Notes: generated by a model from the sequence alone, not told the origin. A stretch of DNA of 64,000 bases from Amphibalanus amphitrite (GCF_019059575.1 NW_024881598.1:558001-622000); one strand, 5' to 3'. Shown: positions 1 through 13,961, counted from the first letter of the stretch. Numbers and translations are program-made.

Positions 1-1837
1 TCGGAAAGTTTTTACGGGAAAATCAAAATTTTGGGTCAATGGGGGTCCCCTCCGATTTCGTTCAAAATCGGCACACGGGTGCCCCACCACCAGACGAGAA
101 ACTTTCCCCAAAACGGTCCCCGTTGCATTGACGTTTAAGGCCCGTAAAACCCCCTAGACTCGTAAAATATCCGTAAAATCACCTTTGTACGGACCAAAAA
201 GTGGTGCTATGGTAAAAATGGGTATCAATCGAAAGCTCTCGTTTACCCAGACACAGTCCTGCAGGAAAATTTCACTTTTCCCCAAAGAAAAGTTTTTAGG
301 GGAAAATGAAAATTTTGGGTCAATGGGGGGTCCCCTCCGATTTCGTTCAAAATCGGCACACGGGTGCCCCACCACCAGACGAGAAACTTTCCTCAAAACG
401 GTCCCCGTTGCATTGACGTTTAAGGCCCGTAAAGCCCCCTAGACTCGTAAAATATTCGTAAAATCGCCTTTGTACGGACGAAAAAGTGGTGCTATGGTTA
501 AAATGGGTATCAATCGAAAGCTCTCGTTTACCCAGACCCAGTCCTACAGGAAAATTTTACTTTTTCCCCATAGGAAAGTTTTTACGGGAAATCCAAAATT
601 TTGGGTCAATGGGGGGTCCCCTCCGATTTCGTTCAAAATCGGCACACGGGTGCCCCACCACCAGACGAGAAACTTTCCCCAAAACGGTCCCCGTTGCATT
701 GACGTTTAAGGCCCGTAAAGCCCCCTAGACTCGTAAAATATCCGTAAAATCGCCTTTGTACGGACGAAAAAGTGGTGCTATGGTTAAAATGGGTATCAAT
801 CGAAAGCTCTCGTTTACCCAGACCCAGTCCTGCAGGAAAATTTTACTTTTTCCCCATAGGAAAGTTTTTACGGGAAAATCAAAATTTTGGGTCAATGGGG
901 GGTCCCCTCCGATTTCGTTCAAAATCGGCACACGAGTGCCCCACCACCAGACGAGAAACTTTCCCCAAAACGGTCCCCGTTGCATTGACGTTTAAGGCCC
1001 GTAAAACCCCCTAGACTCGTAAAATATCCGTAAAATCGCCTTTGTACGGAGCAAAAAGTGGTGCTATGGTAAAAATGGGTATCAATCAAAAGCTCTCGTT
1101 TACCCAGACACAGTCCTGCAGGAAAATTTCACTTTTTCCCCATAGAAAAGTTTTTAGCGGAAAATCAAAATTTTGGGTCAATGGGGGGTCCCCTCCGATT
1201 TCGTTCAAAATCGGCACACGGGTGCCCCACCACCAGACGAGAAACTTTCCCCAAAACGGTCCCCGTTGCATTGACGTTTAAGGCCCGTAAAGCCCCCTAG
1301 ACTCGTAAAATATCCGTAAAATCGCCTTTGTACGGACGAAAAAGTGGTGCTATGGTTTAAATGGGTATCAATCGAAAGCTCTCGTTTACCCAGACACAGT
1401 CCTGCAGGAAAATTTCACTTTTTCCCCATAGAAAAGTTTTTACGGGAAAATCAAAATTTTGGGTCAATCAGGGGTCCCCTCCGATTTCGTTCAAAATCGG
1501 CACACGGGTGCCCCACCACCAGACGAGAAACTTTCCCCAAAACGGTCCCCGTTGCATTGAAGTTTAAGGCCCGTAAAGCCCCCTAGACTCGTAAAATATC
1601 CGTAAAATCGTCTTTGTACGGACCAAAAAGTGGTGCTATGGTAAAAATGGGTATCAATCGAAAGCTCTCGTTTACCCAGACACGGTCCTGCAGGAAAATT
1701 TCACTTTTTCCCCATAGAAAAGTTTTTACGGGAAAATCAAAATTTTGGGTCAATGGGGGGGCCCCCTCCGATTTCGTTCAAAATCGGCACACGGGTGCCC
1801 CACCACCAGACGAGAAACTTTCCCGAAAACGGTCCCC
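1..1837 (+). repeat. 286-bp tandem satellite, forward block
   Basis: About 6.4 head-to-tail monomers of 285-286 bp; the same landmark (tacggac-aaaaagtggtgctatgg) recurs near 185, 470, 756, 1042, 1328 and 1614. Each monomer contains a small inverted repeat (CCGATTT-tgaacg-AAATCGG), and neighbouring monomers differ by a few percent. Short open frames of 60-86 codons exist on both strands of most monomers. The period is not a multiple of three and the frames stop within each unit, so I treat them as by-products of low stop density. The left edge of the array is outside the window. Confidence 0.97.
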
Positions 1838-4800
1838 ATTTTTACCACAGCACCACTTTTTTGTCCGTACAAAGGCGATTTTACGGATATTTTACGAGTC
1901 TAGGGGGCTTTACGGGCCTTAAACGTCAATGCAACGGGGACCGTTTTGGGGAAAGTTTCTCGTCTGGTGGTGGGGCAACCGTGTGCCGATTTTGAACGAA
2001 ATCGGAGGGGACCCCCTATTGACCCAAAATTTTGATTTTCCCGTAAAAACTTTTCTATGGGGAAAAAGTGAAATTTTCCTGCAAGACTGTGTCTGGGTAA
2101 ACGAGAGCTTTCGATTGATACCCATTTTTACCATAGCACCACTTTTGGTCCGTACAAAGGCGATTTTACGGATACTTTAGGAGTCTAGGGGGCTTTACGG
2201 GCCTTAAACGTCAATGCAACGGGACCGTTTTTTAGAAAGTTTCTCGTCTGGTGGTGGGGCACCCGTGTGCCGATTTTGAACGAAATCGGAGGGGACCCCC
2301 TATTGACCCAAAATTTTGATTTTCCTGTAAAAACTTTTCTATGGGGAAAAAGTGAAATTTTCCTGCAGGACTGTGTCTGGGTAAACGAGAGCTTTCGATT
2401 GGTACCCATTTTAACCATAGCACCACTTTTTGGTCCGTATAAAGGCGATTTTACGGATATTTTACGAGTCTAGGGGGCTTTACGGGCCTTAAACGTCAAT
2501 GCAACGGGGACCGTTTTGGGGAAAGTTTCTCGTCTGGTGGTGGGGCACCCGTGTGCCGATTTTGAACGAAATCGGAGGGGACCCCCCATTGACCCAAAAT
2601 TTTGATTTTCCCGTAAAAACTTTTCTATGGGGAAAAAGTGAAATTTTCCTGCAGGACTGTGTCTGGGTAAACGAGAGCTTTCGATTGATACCCATTTTAC
2701 CATAGCACCACTTTTCGGTCCGTACAAAGGCGATTTTACGGATATATTACGAGTCTAGGGGGCTTTACGGGCCTTAAACGTCAATGCAACGGGGACCGTT
2801 TTAGGGAAAGTTTCTCGTCTGGTGGTGGGGCACCCGTGTGCCGATTTTGAACGAAATCGGAGGGGACCCCCCATTGACCCAAAATTTTGATTTTCCCGTA
2901 AAAACTTTTCTATGGGGAAAAAGTGAAATTTTCCTGCAGGACTGGGTCTGGGTAAACGAGAGCTTTCGATTGATACCCATTTTTACCATAGCACCACTTC
3001 TTGGTCCGTACAAAGGCGATTTTACGGATATTTTACGAGTCTAGGGGGCTTTACGGGCCTTAAACGTCAATGCAACGGGGACCGTTTTGAGGATAGTTTC
3101 TCGTCTGGTGGTGGGGCACCCGTGTGCCGATTTTGAACGAAATCGGAGGGGACCCCCCATTGACCCAAAATTTTCATTTTCCCCTAAAAACTTTTCTATG
3201 GGGAAAAGTAAAATTTTCCTGCAGGACTGTGTCTGGGTAAACGAGAGCTTTCGATTGATACCCATTTTTACCATAGCACCACTTTTTGGTCCGTACAAAG
3301 GTGATTTTACGGATATTTTACGAGTCTAGGGGGTTTTACGGGCCTTAAACGTCAATGCAACGGGGACCGTTTTGGGGAAAGTTTCTCGTCTGGTGGTGGG
3401 GCACCCGTGTGCCGATTTTGAACGAAATCGGAGGGGACCCCCATTGACCCAAAATTTTGATTTTCCCGTAAAAACTTTCCGATGGGGAAAAAGTGAAATT
3501 TTCCTGCAGGACTGGGTCTGGGTAAACGAGAGCTTTCGATTGATACCCATTTTAACCATAGCACCACTTTTTCGTCCGTACAAAGGCGATTTTACGGATA
3601 TTTTACGAGTCTCGGGGGCTTTACGGGCCTTAAACGTCAATGCAACGGGGACCGTTTTGAGGAAAGTTTCTCGTCTGGTGGTGGGGCACCCGTGTGCCGA
3701 TTTTGAACGAAATCGGAGGGGACCCCCCATTGACCCAAAATTTTGATTTTCCCGTAAAAACTTTTCTATGGGGAAAAAGTGAAATTTTCCTGCAAGACTG
3801 TGTCTGGGTAAACGAGAGCTTTCGATTGATACCCATTTTTACCATGACACCACTTTTTGGTCCGTACAAAGGTGATTTTACGGATATTTTACGAGTCTAG
3901 GGGGCTTTACGGGCCCTAAACGTCAATGCAACGGGGACCGTTTTGGGGAAAGTTTCTCGTCTGGTGGTGGGGCACCCGTGTGCCGATTTTGAACGAAATC
4001 GGAGGGGACCCCCATTGACCCAAAATTTTGATTTTCCCGTAAAAACTTTTCTATGGGGAAAAAGTGAAATTTTCCTGCAGGACTGGGTCTGGGTAAACGA
4101 GAGCTTTCGATTGATACCCATTTTTACCATAGCACCACTTCTTGGTCCGTACAAAGGCGATTTTACGGATATTTTACGAGTCTAGGGGGCTTTACGGGCC
4201 TTAAACGTCAATGCAACGGGGACCGTTTTGGGAAAAATTTCTCGTCTGGTGGTGGGGCACCCGTGTGCCGATTTTGAACGAAATCGGAGGGGACCCCCCA
4301 TTGACCCAAAATTTTGATTTTCCCGTAAAAACTTTCCTATGGGAAAAAAGTGAAATTTTCCTGCAGGACTGTGTCTGGGTAAACGAGAGCTTTCGATTGA
4401 TACCCATTTTAACCATAGCACCACTTTTTGGTCCGTACAAAGGCGATTTTACGGATATTTTACGAGTCTAGGGGGCTTTACGGGCCTTAAACGTCAATGC
4501 AACGGGGACCGTTTTGAGGAAAGTTTCTCGTCTGGTGGTGGGGCACCCGTGTGCCGATTTTGAACGAAATCGGAGGGGACCCCCCATTGACCCAAAATTT
4601 TGATTTTCCCGTAAAAACTTTTCTATGGGGAAAAAGTGAAGTTTTCCTGCAGGACTGTGTCTGGGTAAACGTGAGCTTTCGATTGATACCCATTTTTACC
4701 ATAGCACCACTTTTTGGTCCGTACAAAGGCGATTTTACGGATATTTTACGAGTCTAGGGGGTTTTACGGGCCTTAAACGTCAATGCAACGGGGACCGTTT

Positions 4801-7800
4801 TGGGGAAAGTTTCTGGTCTGGTGGTGGGCCACCCGTGTGCCGATTTTGAACGAAATCGGAGGGGACCACCCATTGACCCAAAATTTTGATTTTCCCGTAA
4901 AAACTTTCCTATGGGGAAAAAGTAAAATTTTCCTGCAGGACTGGGTCTGGGTAAACGAGAGCTTTCGATTGATACCCTTTTTAACCATAGCACCACTTTT
5001 TCGTCCGTACAAAGGCGATTTTACGGATATTTTACGAGTCTATCGGGCTTTACGGGCCTTAAACGTCAATGCAACGGGGACCGTTTTGAGGAAAGTTTCT
5101 CGTCTGGTGGTGGGGCACCCGTGTGCCGATTTTGAACGAAATCGGAGGGGACCCCCCATTGACCCAAAATTTTGGATTTCCCGTAAAAACTTTCCTATGG
5201 GGAAAAAGTAAAATTTTCCTGCAGGACTGGGTCTGGGTAAACGAGAGCTTTCGATTGATACCCATTTTAACCATAGCACCACTTTTTCGTCCGTACAAAG
5301 GCGATTTTACGGATATTTTACGAGTCTAGGGGGCTTTACGGGCCTTAAACGTCAATGCAGCGGGGACCGTTTTGAGGAAAGTTTCTCGTCTGGTGGTGGG
5401 GCACCCGTGTGCCGATTTTGAACGAAATCGGAGGGGACCCCCCCATTGACCCAAAATTTTCATTTTCCCCTAAAAACTTTTCTTTGGGGAAAAGTGAAAT
5501 TTTCCTGCAGGACTGTGTCTGAATAAACGAGAGCTTTCGATTGATACCCATTTTTACCATAGCACCACTTTTTGGTCCGTACAAAGGTGATTTTACGGAT
5601 ATTTTACGAGTCTAGGGGGTTTTACGGGCCTTAAACGTCAATGCAACGGGGACCGTTTTGGGGAAAGTTTCTCGTCTGGTGGTGGGGCACCCGTGTGCCG
5701 ATTTTGAACGAAATCGGAGGGGACCCCCATTGACCCAAAATTTTGATTTTCCCGTAAAAACTTTCCGATGGGGAAAAAGTGAAATTTTCCTGCAGGACTG
5801 GGTCTGGGTAAACGAGAGCTTTCGATTGATACCCATTTTAACCATAGCACCACTTTTTCGTCCGTACAAAGGCGATTTTACGTATATTTTACGAGTCTAG
5901 GGGGCTTTACGGGCCTTAAACGTCAATGCAACGGGGACCGTTTTGAGGAAAGTTTCTCGTCTGGTGGTGGGGCACCCGTGTGCCGATTTTGAACGAAATC
6001 GGAGGGGACCCCCCATTGACCCAAAATTTTGATTTTCCCGTAAAAACTTTTCTATGGGGAAAAAGTGAAATTTTCCTGCAAGACTGTGTCTGGGTAAATG
6101 AGAGCTTTCGATTGATACCCATTTTTACCATGACACCACTTTTTGGTCCGTACAAAGGCGATTTTACGGATATTTTACGAGTCTAGGGGGCTTTACGGGC
6201 CCTAAACGTCAATGCAACGGGGACCGTTTTGGGGAAAGTTTCTCGTCTGGTGGTGGGGCACCCGTGTGCCGATTTTGAACGAAATCGGAGGGGACCCCCC
6301 ATTGACCCAAAATTTTGATTTTCCCGTAAAAACTTTTCTATGAGGAAAAAGTGAAATTTTCCTGCAGGACTGGGTCTGGGTAAACGAGAGCTTTCGATTG
6401 ATACCCATTTTTACCATAGCACCACTTCTTGGTCCGTACAAAGGCGATTTTACGGATATTTTACGAGTCTAGGGGGCTTTACGGGCCTTAAACGTCAATG
6501 CAACGGGGACCGTTTTGGGGAAAGTTTCTCGTCTGGTGGTGGGGCACCCGTGTGCCGATTTTGAACGAAATCGGAGGGGACCCCCCATTGACCCAAAATT
6601 TTGATTTTCCCGTAAAAACTTTCCTATGGGAAAAAAGTGAAATTTTCCTGCAGGACTGTGTCTGGGTAAACGAGAGCTTTCGATTGATACCCATTTTAAC
6701 CATAGCACCACTTTTTGGTCCGTACAAAGGCGATTTTACGGATATTTTACGAGTCTAGGGGGCTTTACGGGCCTTAAACGTCAATGCAACGGGGACCGTT
6801 TTGGGGAAAGTTTCTCGTCTGGTGGTGGGGCACCCGTGTGCCGATTTTGAACGAAATCGGAGGGGACCCCCCCATTGACCCAAAATTTTGATTTTCCCGT
6901 AAAAACTTTTCTATGGGGAAAAAGTGAAATTTTCCTGCCGGACTGGGTCTGGGTAAACGAGAGCTTTCGATTGATACCCATTTTTACCATAGCACCACTT
7001 CTTGGTCCGTACAAAGGCGATTTTACGGATATTTTACGAGTCTAGGGGGCTTTACGGGCCTTAAACGTCAATGCAACGTGGACCGTTTTGGGGAAAATTT
7101 CTCGTCTGGTGGTGGGGCACCCGTGTGCCGATTTTGAACGAAATCGGAGGGGACCCCCTATTGACCCAAAATTTTGATTTTCCCGTAAAAACTTTTCTAT
7201 GGGGAAAAAGTGAAGTTTTCCTGCAGGACTGTGTCTGGGTAAACGTGAGCTTTCGATTGATACCCATTTTTACCATAGCACCACTTTTTGGTCCGTACAA
7301 AGGCGATTTTACGGATATTTTACGAGTCTAGGGGGTTTTACGGGCCTTAAACGTCAATACAACGGGGACCGTTTTGGGGAAAGTTTCTGGTCTGGTGGTG
7401 GGGCACCCGTGTGCCGATTTTGAACGAAATCGGAGGGGACCCCCCATTGACCCAAAATTTTGATTTTCCCGTAAAAACTTTCCTATGGGGAAAAAGTAAA
7501 ATTTTCCTGCAGGACTGGGTCTGGGTAAACGAGAGCTTTCGATTGATACCCTTTTTAACCATAGCACCACTTTTTCGTCCGTACAAAGGCGATTTTACGG
7601 ATATTTTACGAGTCTAGGGGGCTTTACGGGCCTTAAACGTCAATGCAACGGGGACCGTTTTGGGGAAAGTTTCTCGTCTGGTGGTGGGGCACCCGTGTGC
7701 CGATTTTGAACGAAATCGGAGGGGACCCCCCATTGACCCAAAATTTTGGATTTCCCGTAAAAACTTTCCTATGGGGAAAAAGTAAAATTTTCCTGCAGGA

Positions 7801-10800
7801 CTGGGTCTGGGTAAACGAGAGCTTTCGATTGATACCCATTTTAACCATAGCACCACTTTTTCGTCCGTACAAAGGCGATTTTACGGATATTTTACGAGTC
7901 TAGGGGGCTTTACGGGCCTTAAACGTCAATGCAACGGGGACCGTTTTGAGGAAAGTTTCTCGTCTGGTGGTGGGGCACCCGTGTGCCGATTTTGAACGAA
8001 ATCGGAGGGGACCCCCCCATTGACCCAAAATTTTCATTTTCCCCTAAAAACTTTTCTTTGGGGAAAAGTGAAATTTTCCTGCAGGACTGTGTCTGAATAA
8101 ACGAGAGCTTTCGATTGATACCCATTTTTACCATAGCACCACTTTTTGGTCCGTACAAAGGTGATTTTACGGATATTTTACGAGTCTAGGGGGTTTTACG
8201 GGCCTTAAACGTCAATGCAACGGAGACCGTTTTGGGGAAAGTTTCTCGTCTGGTGGTGGGGCACCCGTGTGCCGATTTTGAACGAAATCGGAGGGGACCC
8301 CCATTGACCCAAAATTTTGATTTTCCCGTAAAAACTTTCCGATGGGGAAAAAGTGAAATTTTCCTGCAGGACTGGGTCTGGGTAAACGAGAGCTTTCGAT
8401 TGATACCCATTTTAACCATAGCACCACTTTTTCGTCCGTACAAAGGCGATTTTACGTATATTTTACGAGTCTAGGGGGCTTTACGGGCCTTAAACGTCAA
8501 TGCAACGGGGACCGTTTTGAGGAAAGTTTCTCGTCTGGTGGTGGGGCACCCGTGTGCCGATTTTGAACGAAATCGGAGGGGACCCCCCATTGACCCAAAA
8601 TTTTGATTTTCCCGTAAAAACTTTTCTATGGGGAAAAAGTGAAATTTTCCTGCAAGACTGTGTCTGGGTAAACGAGAGCTTTCGATTGATACCCATTTTT
8701 ACCATGACACCACTTTTTGGTCCGTACAAAGGCGATTTTACGGATATTTTACGAGTCTAGGGGGCTTTACGGGCCCTAAACGTCAATGCAACGGGGACCG
8801 TTTTGGGGAAAGTTTCTCGTCTGGTGGTGGGGCACCCGTGTGCCGATTTTGAACGAAATCGGAGGGGACCCCCCATTGACCCAAAATTTTGATTTTCCCG
8901 TAAAAACTTTTCTATGGGGAAAAAGTGAAATTTTCCTGCAGGACTGGGTCTGGGTAAACGAGAGCTTTCGATTGATACCCATTTTTACCATAGCACCACT
9001 TCTTGGTCCGTACAAAGGCGATTTTACGGATATTTTACGAGTCTAGGGGGCTTTACGGGCCTTAAACGTCAATGCAACGGGGACCGTTTTGGGGAAAGTT
9101 TCTCGTCTGGTGGTGGGGCACCCGTGTGCCGATTTTGAACGAAATCGGAGGGGACCCCCCATTGACCCAAAATTTTGATTTTCCCGTAAAAACTTTCCTA
9201 TGGGAAAAAAGTGAAATTTTCCTGCAGGACTGTGTCTGGGTAAACGAGAGCTTTCGATTGATACCCATTTTAACCATAGCACCACTTTTTCGTCCGTACA
9301 AAGGCGATTTTACGGATATTTTACGAGTCTAGGGGGCTTTACGGGCCTTAAACGTCAATGCAACGGGGACCGTTTTGGGGAAAGTTTCTCGTCTGGTGGT
9401 GGGGCACCCGTGTGCCGATTTTGAACGAAATCGGAGGGGACCCCCCCATTGACCCAAAATTTTGATTTTCCCGTAAAAACTTTTCTATGGGGAAAAAGTG
9501 AAATTTTCCTGCAGGACTGGGTCTGGGTAAACGAGAGCTTTCGATTGATACCCATTTTTACCATAGCACCACTTCTTGGTCCGTACAAAGGCGATTTTAC
9601 GGATATTTTACGAGTCTAGGGGGTTTTACGGGCCTTAAACGTCAATGCAACGGGGACCGTTTTGGGGAAAGTTTCTGGTCTGGTGGTGGGGCACCCGTGT
9701 GCCGATTTTGAACGAAATCGGAGGGGACCCCCCATTGACCCAAAATTTTGATTTTCCCGTAAAAACTTTCCTATGGGGAAAAAGTAAAATTTTCCTGCAG
9801 GACTGGGTCTGGGTAAACGAGAGCTTTCGATTGATACCCATTTTAACCATAGCACCACTTTTTCGTCCGTACAAAGGCGATTTTACGGATATTTTACGAG
9901 TCTAGGGGGCTTTACGGGCCTTAAACGTCAATGCAACGGGGACCGTTTTGGGGAAAGTTTCTCGTCTGGTGGTGGGGCACCCGTGTGCCGATTTTGAACG
10001 AAATCGGAGGGGACCCCCCATTGACCCAAAATTTTGGATTTCCCGTAAAAACTTTCCTATGGGGAAAAAGTAAAATATTCCTGTAGGACTGGGTCTGGGT
10101 AAACGAGAGCTTTCGATTGATACCCATTTTAACCATAGCACCACTTTTTCGTCCGTACAAAGGCGATTTTACGAATATTTTACGAGTCTAGGGGGCTTTA
10201 CGGGCCTTAAACGTCAATGCAACGGGGACCATTTTGAGGAAAGTTTCTCGTCTGGTGGTGGGGCACCCGTGTGCTGATTTTGAACGAAATCGGAGGGGAC
10301 CCCCCATTGACCTAAAATTTTCATTTTCCCCTAAAAACTTTTTTTTGGGGGAAAAGTGAAATTTTCCTGCAGGACTGTGTCTGGGTAAACGAGAGCTTTC
10401 GATTGATACCCATTTTTACCATAGCACCACTTTTTGGTCCGTACAAAGGTGATTTTACGGATATTTTACGAGTCTAGGGGGTTTTACGGGCCTTAAACGT
10501 CAATGCAACGGGGACTGTTTTGGGGAAAGTTTCTCGTCTGGTGGTGGGGCACCCGTGTGCCGATTTTGAACGAAATCGGAGGGGACCCCCATTGACCCAA
10601 AATTTTGATTTCCCGTAAAAACTTTCCGATGGGGAAAAAGTGAAATTTTCCTGCAGGACTGGGTCTGGGTAAACGAGAGCTTTCGATTGATACCCATTTT
10701 AACCATAGCACCACTTTTTCGTCCGTACAAAGGCGATTTTACGTATATTTTACGAGTCTAGGGGGCTTTACGGGCCTTAAACGTCAATGCAACGGGGACC

Positions 10801-12119
10801 GTTTTGAGGAAAGTTTCTCGTCTGGTGGTGGGGCACCCGTGTGCCGATTTTGAACGAAATCGGAGGGGACCCCCCATTGACCCAAAATTTTGATTTTCTC
10901 GTAAAAACTTTTCTATGGGGAAAAAGTGAAATTTTCCTGCAAGACTGTGTCTGGGTAAACGATAGCTTTCGATTGATACCCATTTTTACCATGACACCAC
11001 TTTTTGGTCCGTACAAAGGCGATTTTACGGATATTTTACGAGTCTAGGGGGCTTTACGGGCCCTAAACGTCAATGCAACGGGGACCGTTTTGGGGAAAGT
11101 TTCTCGTCTGGTGGTGGGGCACCCGTGTGCCGATTTTGAACGAAATCGGAGGGGACCCCCTATTGACCCAAAATTTTGATTTTCCCGTAAAAACTTTTCT
11201 ATGGAGAAAAAGTGAAATTTTCCTGCAGGACTGGGTCTGGGTAAACGAGAGCTTTCGATTGATACCCATTTTTACCATAGCACCACTTCTTGGTCCGTAC
11301 AAAGGCGATTTTACGGATATTTTACGAGTCTAGGGGGCTTTACGGGCCTTAAACGTCAATGCAACGGGGGCCGTTTTGGGGAAAGTTTCTCGTCTGGTGG
11401 TGGGGCACCCGTGTGCCGATTTTGAACGAAATCGGAGGGGACCCCCCATTGACCCAAAATTTTGATTTTCCCGTAAAAACTTTCCTATGGGAAAAAAGTG
11501 AAATTTTCCTGCAGGACTGTGTCTGGGTAAACGAGAGCTTTCGATTGATACCCATTTTAACCATAGCATTACTTTTTGGTCCGTACAAAGGCGATTTTAC
11601 GGATATTTTACGAGTCTAGGGGGCTTTACGGGCCTTAAACGTCAATGCAACGGGGACCGTTTTGGGGAAAGTTTCTCGTCTGGTGGTGGGGCACCCGTGT
11701 GCCGATTTTGAACGAAATCGGAGGGGACCCCCCATTGACCCAAAATTTTGATTTTCCCGTAAAAACTTTTCTATGGGGAAAAAGTGAAATTTTCCTGCAG
11801 GACTGGGTCTGGGTAAACGAGAGCTTTCGATTGATACCCATTTTTACCATAGCACCACTTTTTGGTCCGTACAAAGGCGATTTTACGGATACTTTACGAG
11901 TCTAGGGGGCTTTACGGGCCTTAAACGTCAATGCAACGGGGACCATTTTGGGGAAAGTTTCTCGTCTGGTGGTGGGGCACCCGTGTGCCGATTTTGAACG
12001 AAATCGGAGGGGACCCCCCATTGACCCAAAATTTTGATTTTCCCGTAAAAACTTCCCTATGGGGAAAAAGTGAAATTTTACTGCAGGACTGGGTCTGGGT
12101 AAACGAGAGCTTTCGATTG
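1838..12119 (-). repeat. 286-bp tandem satellite, inverted block with higher-order repeats
   Basis: About 36 monomers of the same satellite in reverse orientation. The switch happens inside a monomer near 1838 and the array stops abruptly near 12119. Diagnostic variants recur at multiples of the monomer. 'accatgacaccac' is found near 3841, 6127, 8701 and 10988, and 'ttttcattttcccctaaaaa' near 3172, 5457, 8031 and 10317. The spacings are about 2287, 2574 and 2287 bp, i.e. 8, 9 and 8 monomers. This is a higher-order repeat, as in centromeric satellites, but location and function cannot be read from the sequence. Confidence 0.96.
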
Positions 12120-12366
12120 GTGTGGTTTTTTACCCGTTTGTGACGTCATTTCTAGGGAAAATAGGTCATAAAGGTTTCCCTCTACCGGGGCCTTTTTTTC
12201 CCCTACCGAATCTGTGCTGTGCTGAATCTGTGCTGAATCTGTGCCAACCTCCGTTACATTGGGTCCGTGCCGTGCGGACTTTGATTTGGAGTTGGACTTA
12301 CACTTCAACTTTACTTCAAGTTGCTTGGTCGATTTTTAATGAAGGGTGGTTGGTTGCCGGATTCCA
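12120..12366. other. Unassigned spacer between satellite and foldback element
   Basis: Starts abruptly after the last satellite monomer. Contains short degenerate repeats of 'tgtgctgaatc' (about 12210-12245). No open frame with recognisable homology. Confidence 0.6.
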
Positions 12367-12830
12367 GGACAAATCTTCGTATGGCATTTCTTCGTCGCGC
12401 AATTCTTCGTCCGCATTTCTTCGTCCGCAAATCTTCGTCGGCGCATTTATTCGTGTCGCATTATTTCGTCTCGCATTTCTTCGTAAGCGCAAATATTCGT
12501 AGCGCATTTCTTCGTTTCCGCATTTCTTCGTCGGCGCATTTCTTCGTCAAGCATTTTTTCGTCCACGCATTTCTTCGTCTACGCAAATCTTCGTCCGCAT
12601 TTCTTCGTCCGCGCAAATCTTCGTCTGCGCATATCTTCGTCCGCAAATCTTCGTCCCCGCAAATCTTCGTCCGCAAATCTTCGTCCGCATTTTTCGTCCA
12701 CACATTTCTTCGTCCACGCAAATCTTCGTCCGCAAATCTTTGTCTGCGCATATTTTCGTCCGCAAACCTTTGTCTGCGCTATCTTCGTCTCCGCAAACAT
12801 TCGTCCACAAATGTGGTTCAATAAAACCAT
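12367..12830 (+). repeat. TTCGTC-type short tandem array, left arm
   Basis: Imperfect tandem units of about 11-18 bp, such as TTCGTCCGCAAATC, TTCGTCCGCATTTC and TTCGTCGGCGCATT. The array opens long frames in every phase, encoding Ser/Ala/Phe/Leu/Arg-rich or Thr/Asp/Glu-rich low-complexity peptides. I regard these as artefacts of the repeat. Confidence 0.9.
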
Positions 12831-13038
12831 GAAGAAATATCAGACCATTGCAAGTGAATGACGAATTTAATGCATGGAATGCATGATCGAAACTTTTGAA
12901 GTCAGGTAGATGAGGTCAGTCAGGTGAAGCTATTGTATTTGGGAGCCGACAATTGTAACATTCCATATCATTTGTGTCCCGGACATTCTTTTTTTCGCGG
13001 TCGATGAATGACAATATAATCTCTTGTACCATCGCCGG

Positions 13039-13203
13039 CATAGGCGGCGGAACGGGGAGGGCACCGGGGCACCGTTCCCCTCTTTAATTTTGGCCTTTTA
13101 ACAGTAGCCCTATGGTCTTTGCATGGAAAGAATGGGACTAAAAGTCGGCAGTGCCGTGCCCCCCCCCCCCCCCCCCCTAATTGAAAGTGTTCCGCCGCTA
13201 CTG
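13039..13203 (-). mobile_element. Short hAT-like MITE (element S), left-arm copy
   Basis: Ends are CATAGGCGGCGGAAC and GTTCCGCCGCTACTG, inverted with few mismatches. It is flanked by ATCGCCGG and CTCGCCGG (8 bp, one mismatch). The same element is present in the right arm and independently at 44967-45125 with other flanks, which fixes its borders. Confidence 0.75.
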
Positions 13204-13612
13204 CTCGCCGGATCTATTTGTTTTCTACATAGGTACACGCCGGCCGAGGGGGGCGGGTACGACCCCCCCCCCCCTCCCATCGCCGTTTCGCCACTGGTGG
13301 AGCTAGCGCGTCGCGGAAAAAAACGAGCGTGTGCGCCGTTACGAGAAGCAGAGATTAATACCCGATTTTAAGGCCTTCTAGGTCAGGGGTCGACATACCG
13401 CCCGCGGGCCGGATCCGGCCAGGTGGGTGACGGTTGGATCCGGCCCGCGACCATCTGACGTCCGGCCCGCGGCTGGTATCAGCGACTTACATCGTGTTCC
13501 GGCCCGCGGTTCTTTCAGAAATCGACTCCGATATAAAAGTGACTTAAATGTGCTTTGGCACAATAGTTCTTCCTTCGCTCACTTCATGAGTTTATAAACA
13601 CCATTTGCAGGT

Positions 13613-13961
13613 TGGGTTCATGTGGTGACCCTTGGTGACCTGACCTGCGACCTGACCTGGTATGACCAGTGACCTCTAATAGCAACATATGTACTAGATA
13701 ACTGACGCCCTATCGCTGATTTTCGACAAAATGCGCTTTACACGGTGTTATAGCGCTTTCCCTAGAAGACCCGTGAACGGTGAAACATGTTATCTTTGAC
13801 CTGACCTGTGACGTCATCGGTGACCCCGAGGTCAATGAAATTTAGCTTCCTTGCACAAATTTGACAGGGCTATCGAACGCCGTTTAAATTTTCCGGATCC
13901 GTCCAGTAGTTTCGGAGATACAGGGGGGCAAAAAATGCCCCCCCACCGCCTGGAAGGTTAA
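13613..13961. mobile_element. Truncated TTAA element in the foldback loop
   Basis: Ends in a G-run/C-run palindrome followed by 'caccgcctggaaggttaa' (TTAA 13958-13961), the same end as the 46936-48086 element. It carries many TGACCT/AGGTCA hexamers and a TGACGTCA near 13811. The other end is missing, cut at the foldback arm. 13962-14086 is unassigned loop sequence. Confidence 0.65.

Noticed and set aside
154-12143. Dozens of 60-140-codon open frames on both strands of the satellite
   Set aside because: They repeat with the 286-bp monomer, occur in overlapping frames on both strands, stop within each unit and match no protein family. They are a consequence of low stop density.
12367-12830. 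Regular short repeats suggesting a CRISPR-like array
   Set aside because: Units are 11-18 bp without unique spacers, the array is mirrored in an inverted arm and the genome is eukaryotic.
13123-13371. Proline-rich frames around long C and G runs (also near 14330-14550, 57474-57963)
   Set aside because: Produced by homopolymer C/G tracts in MITE palindromes or GC-rich exon shadows, whose lengths are unreliable in assemblies.
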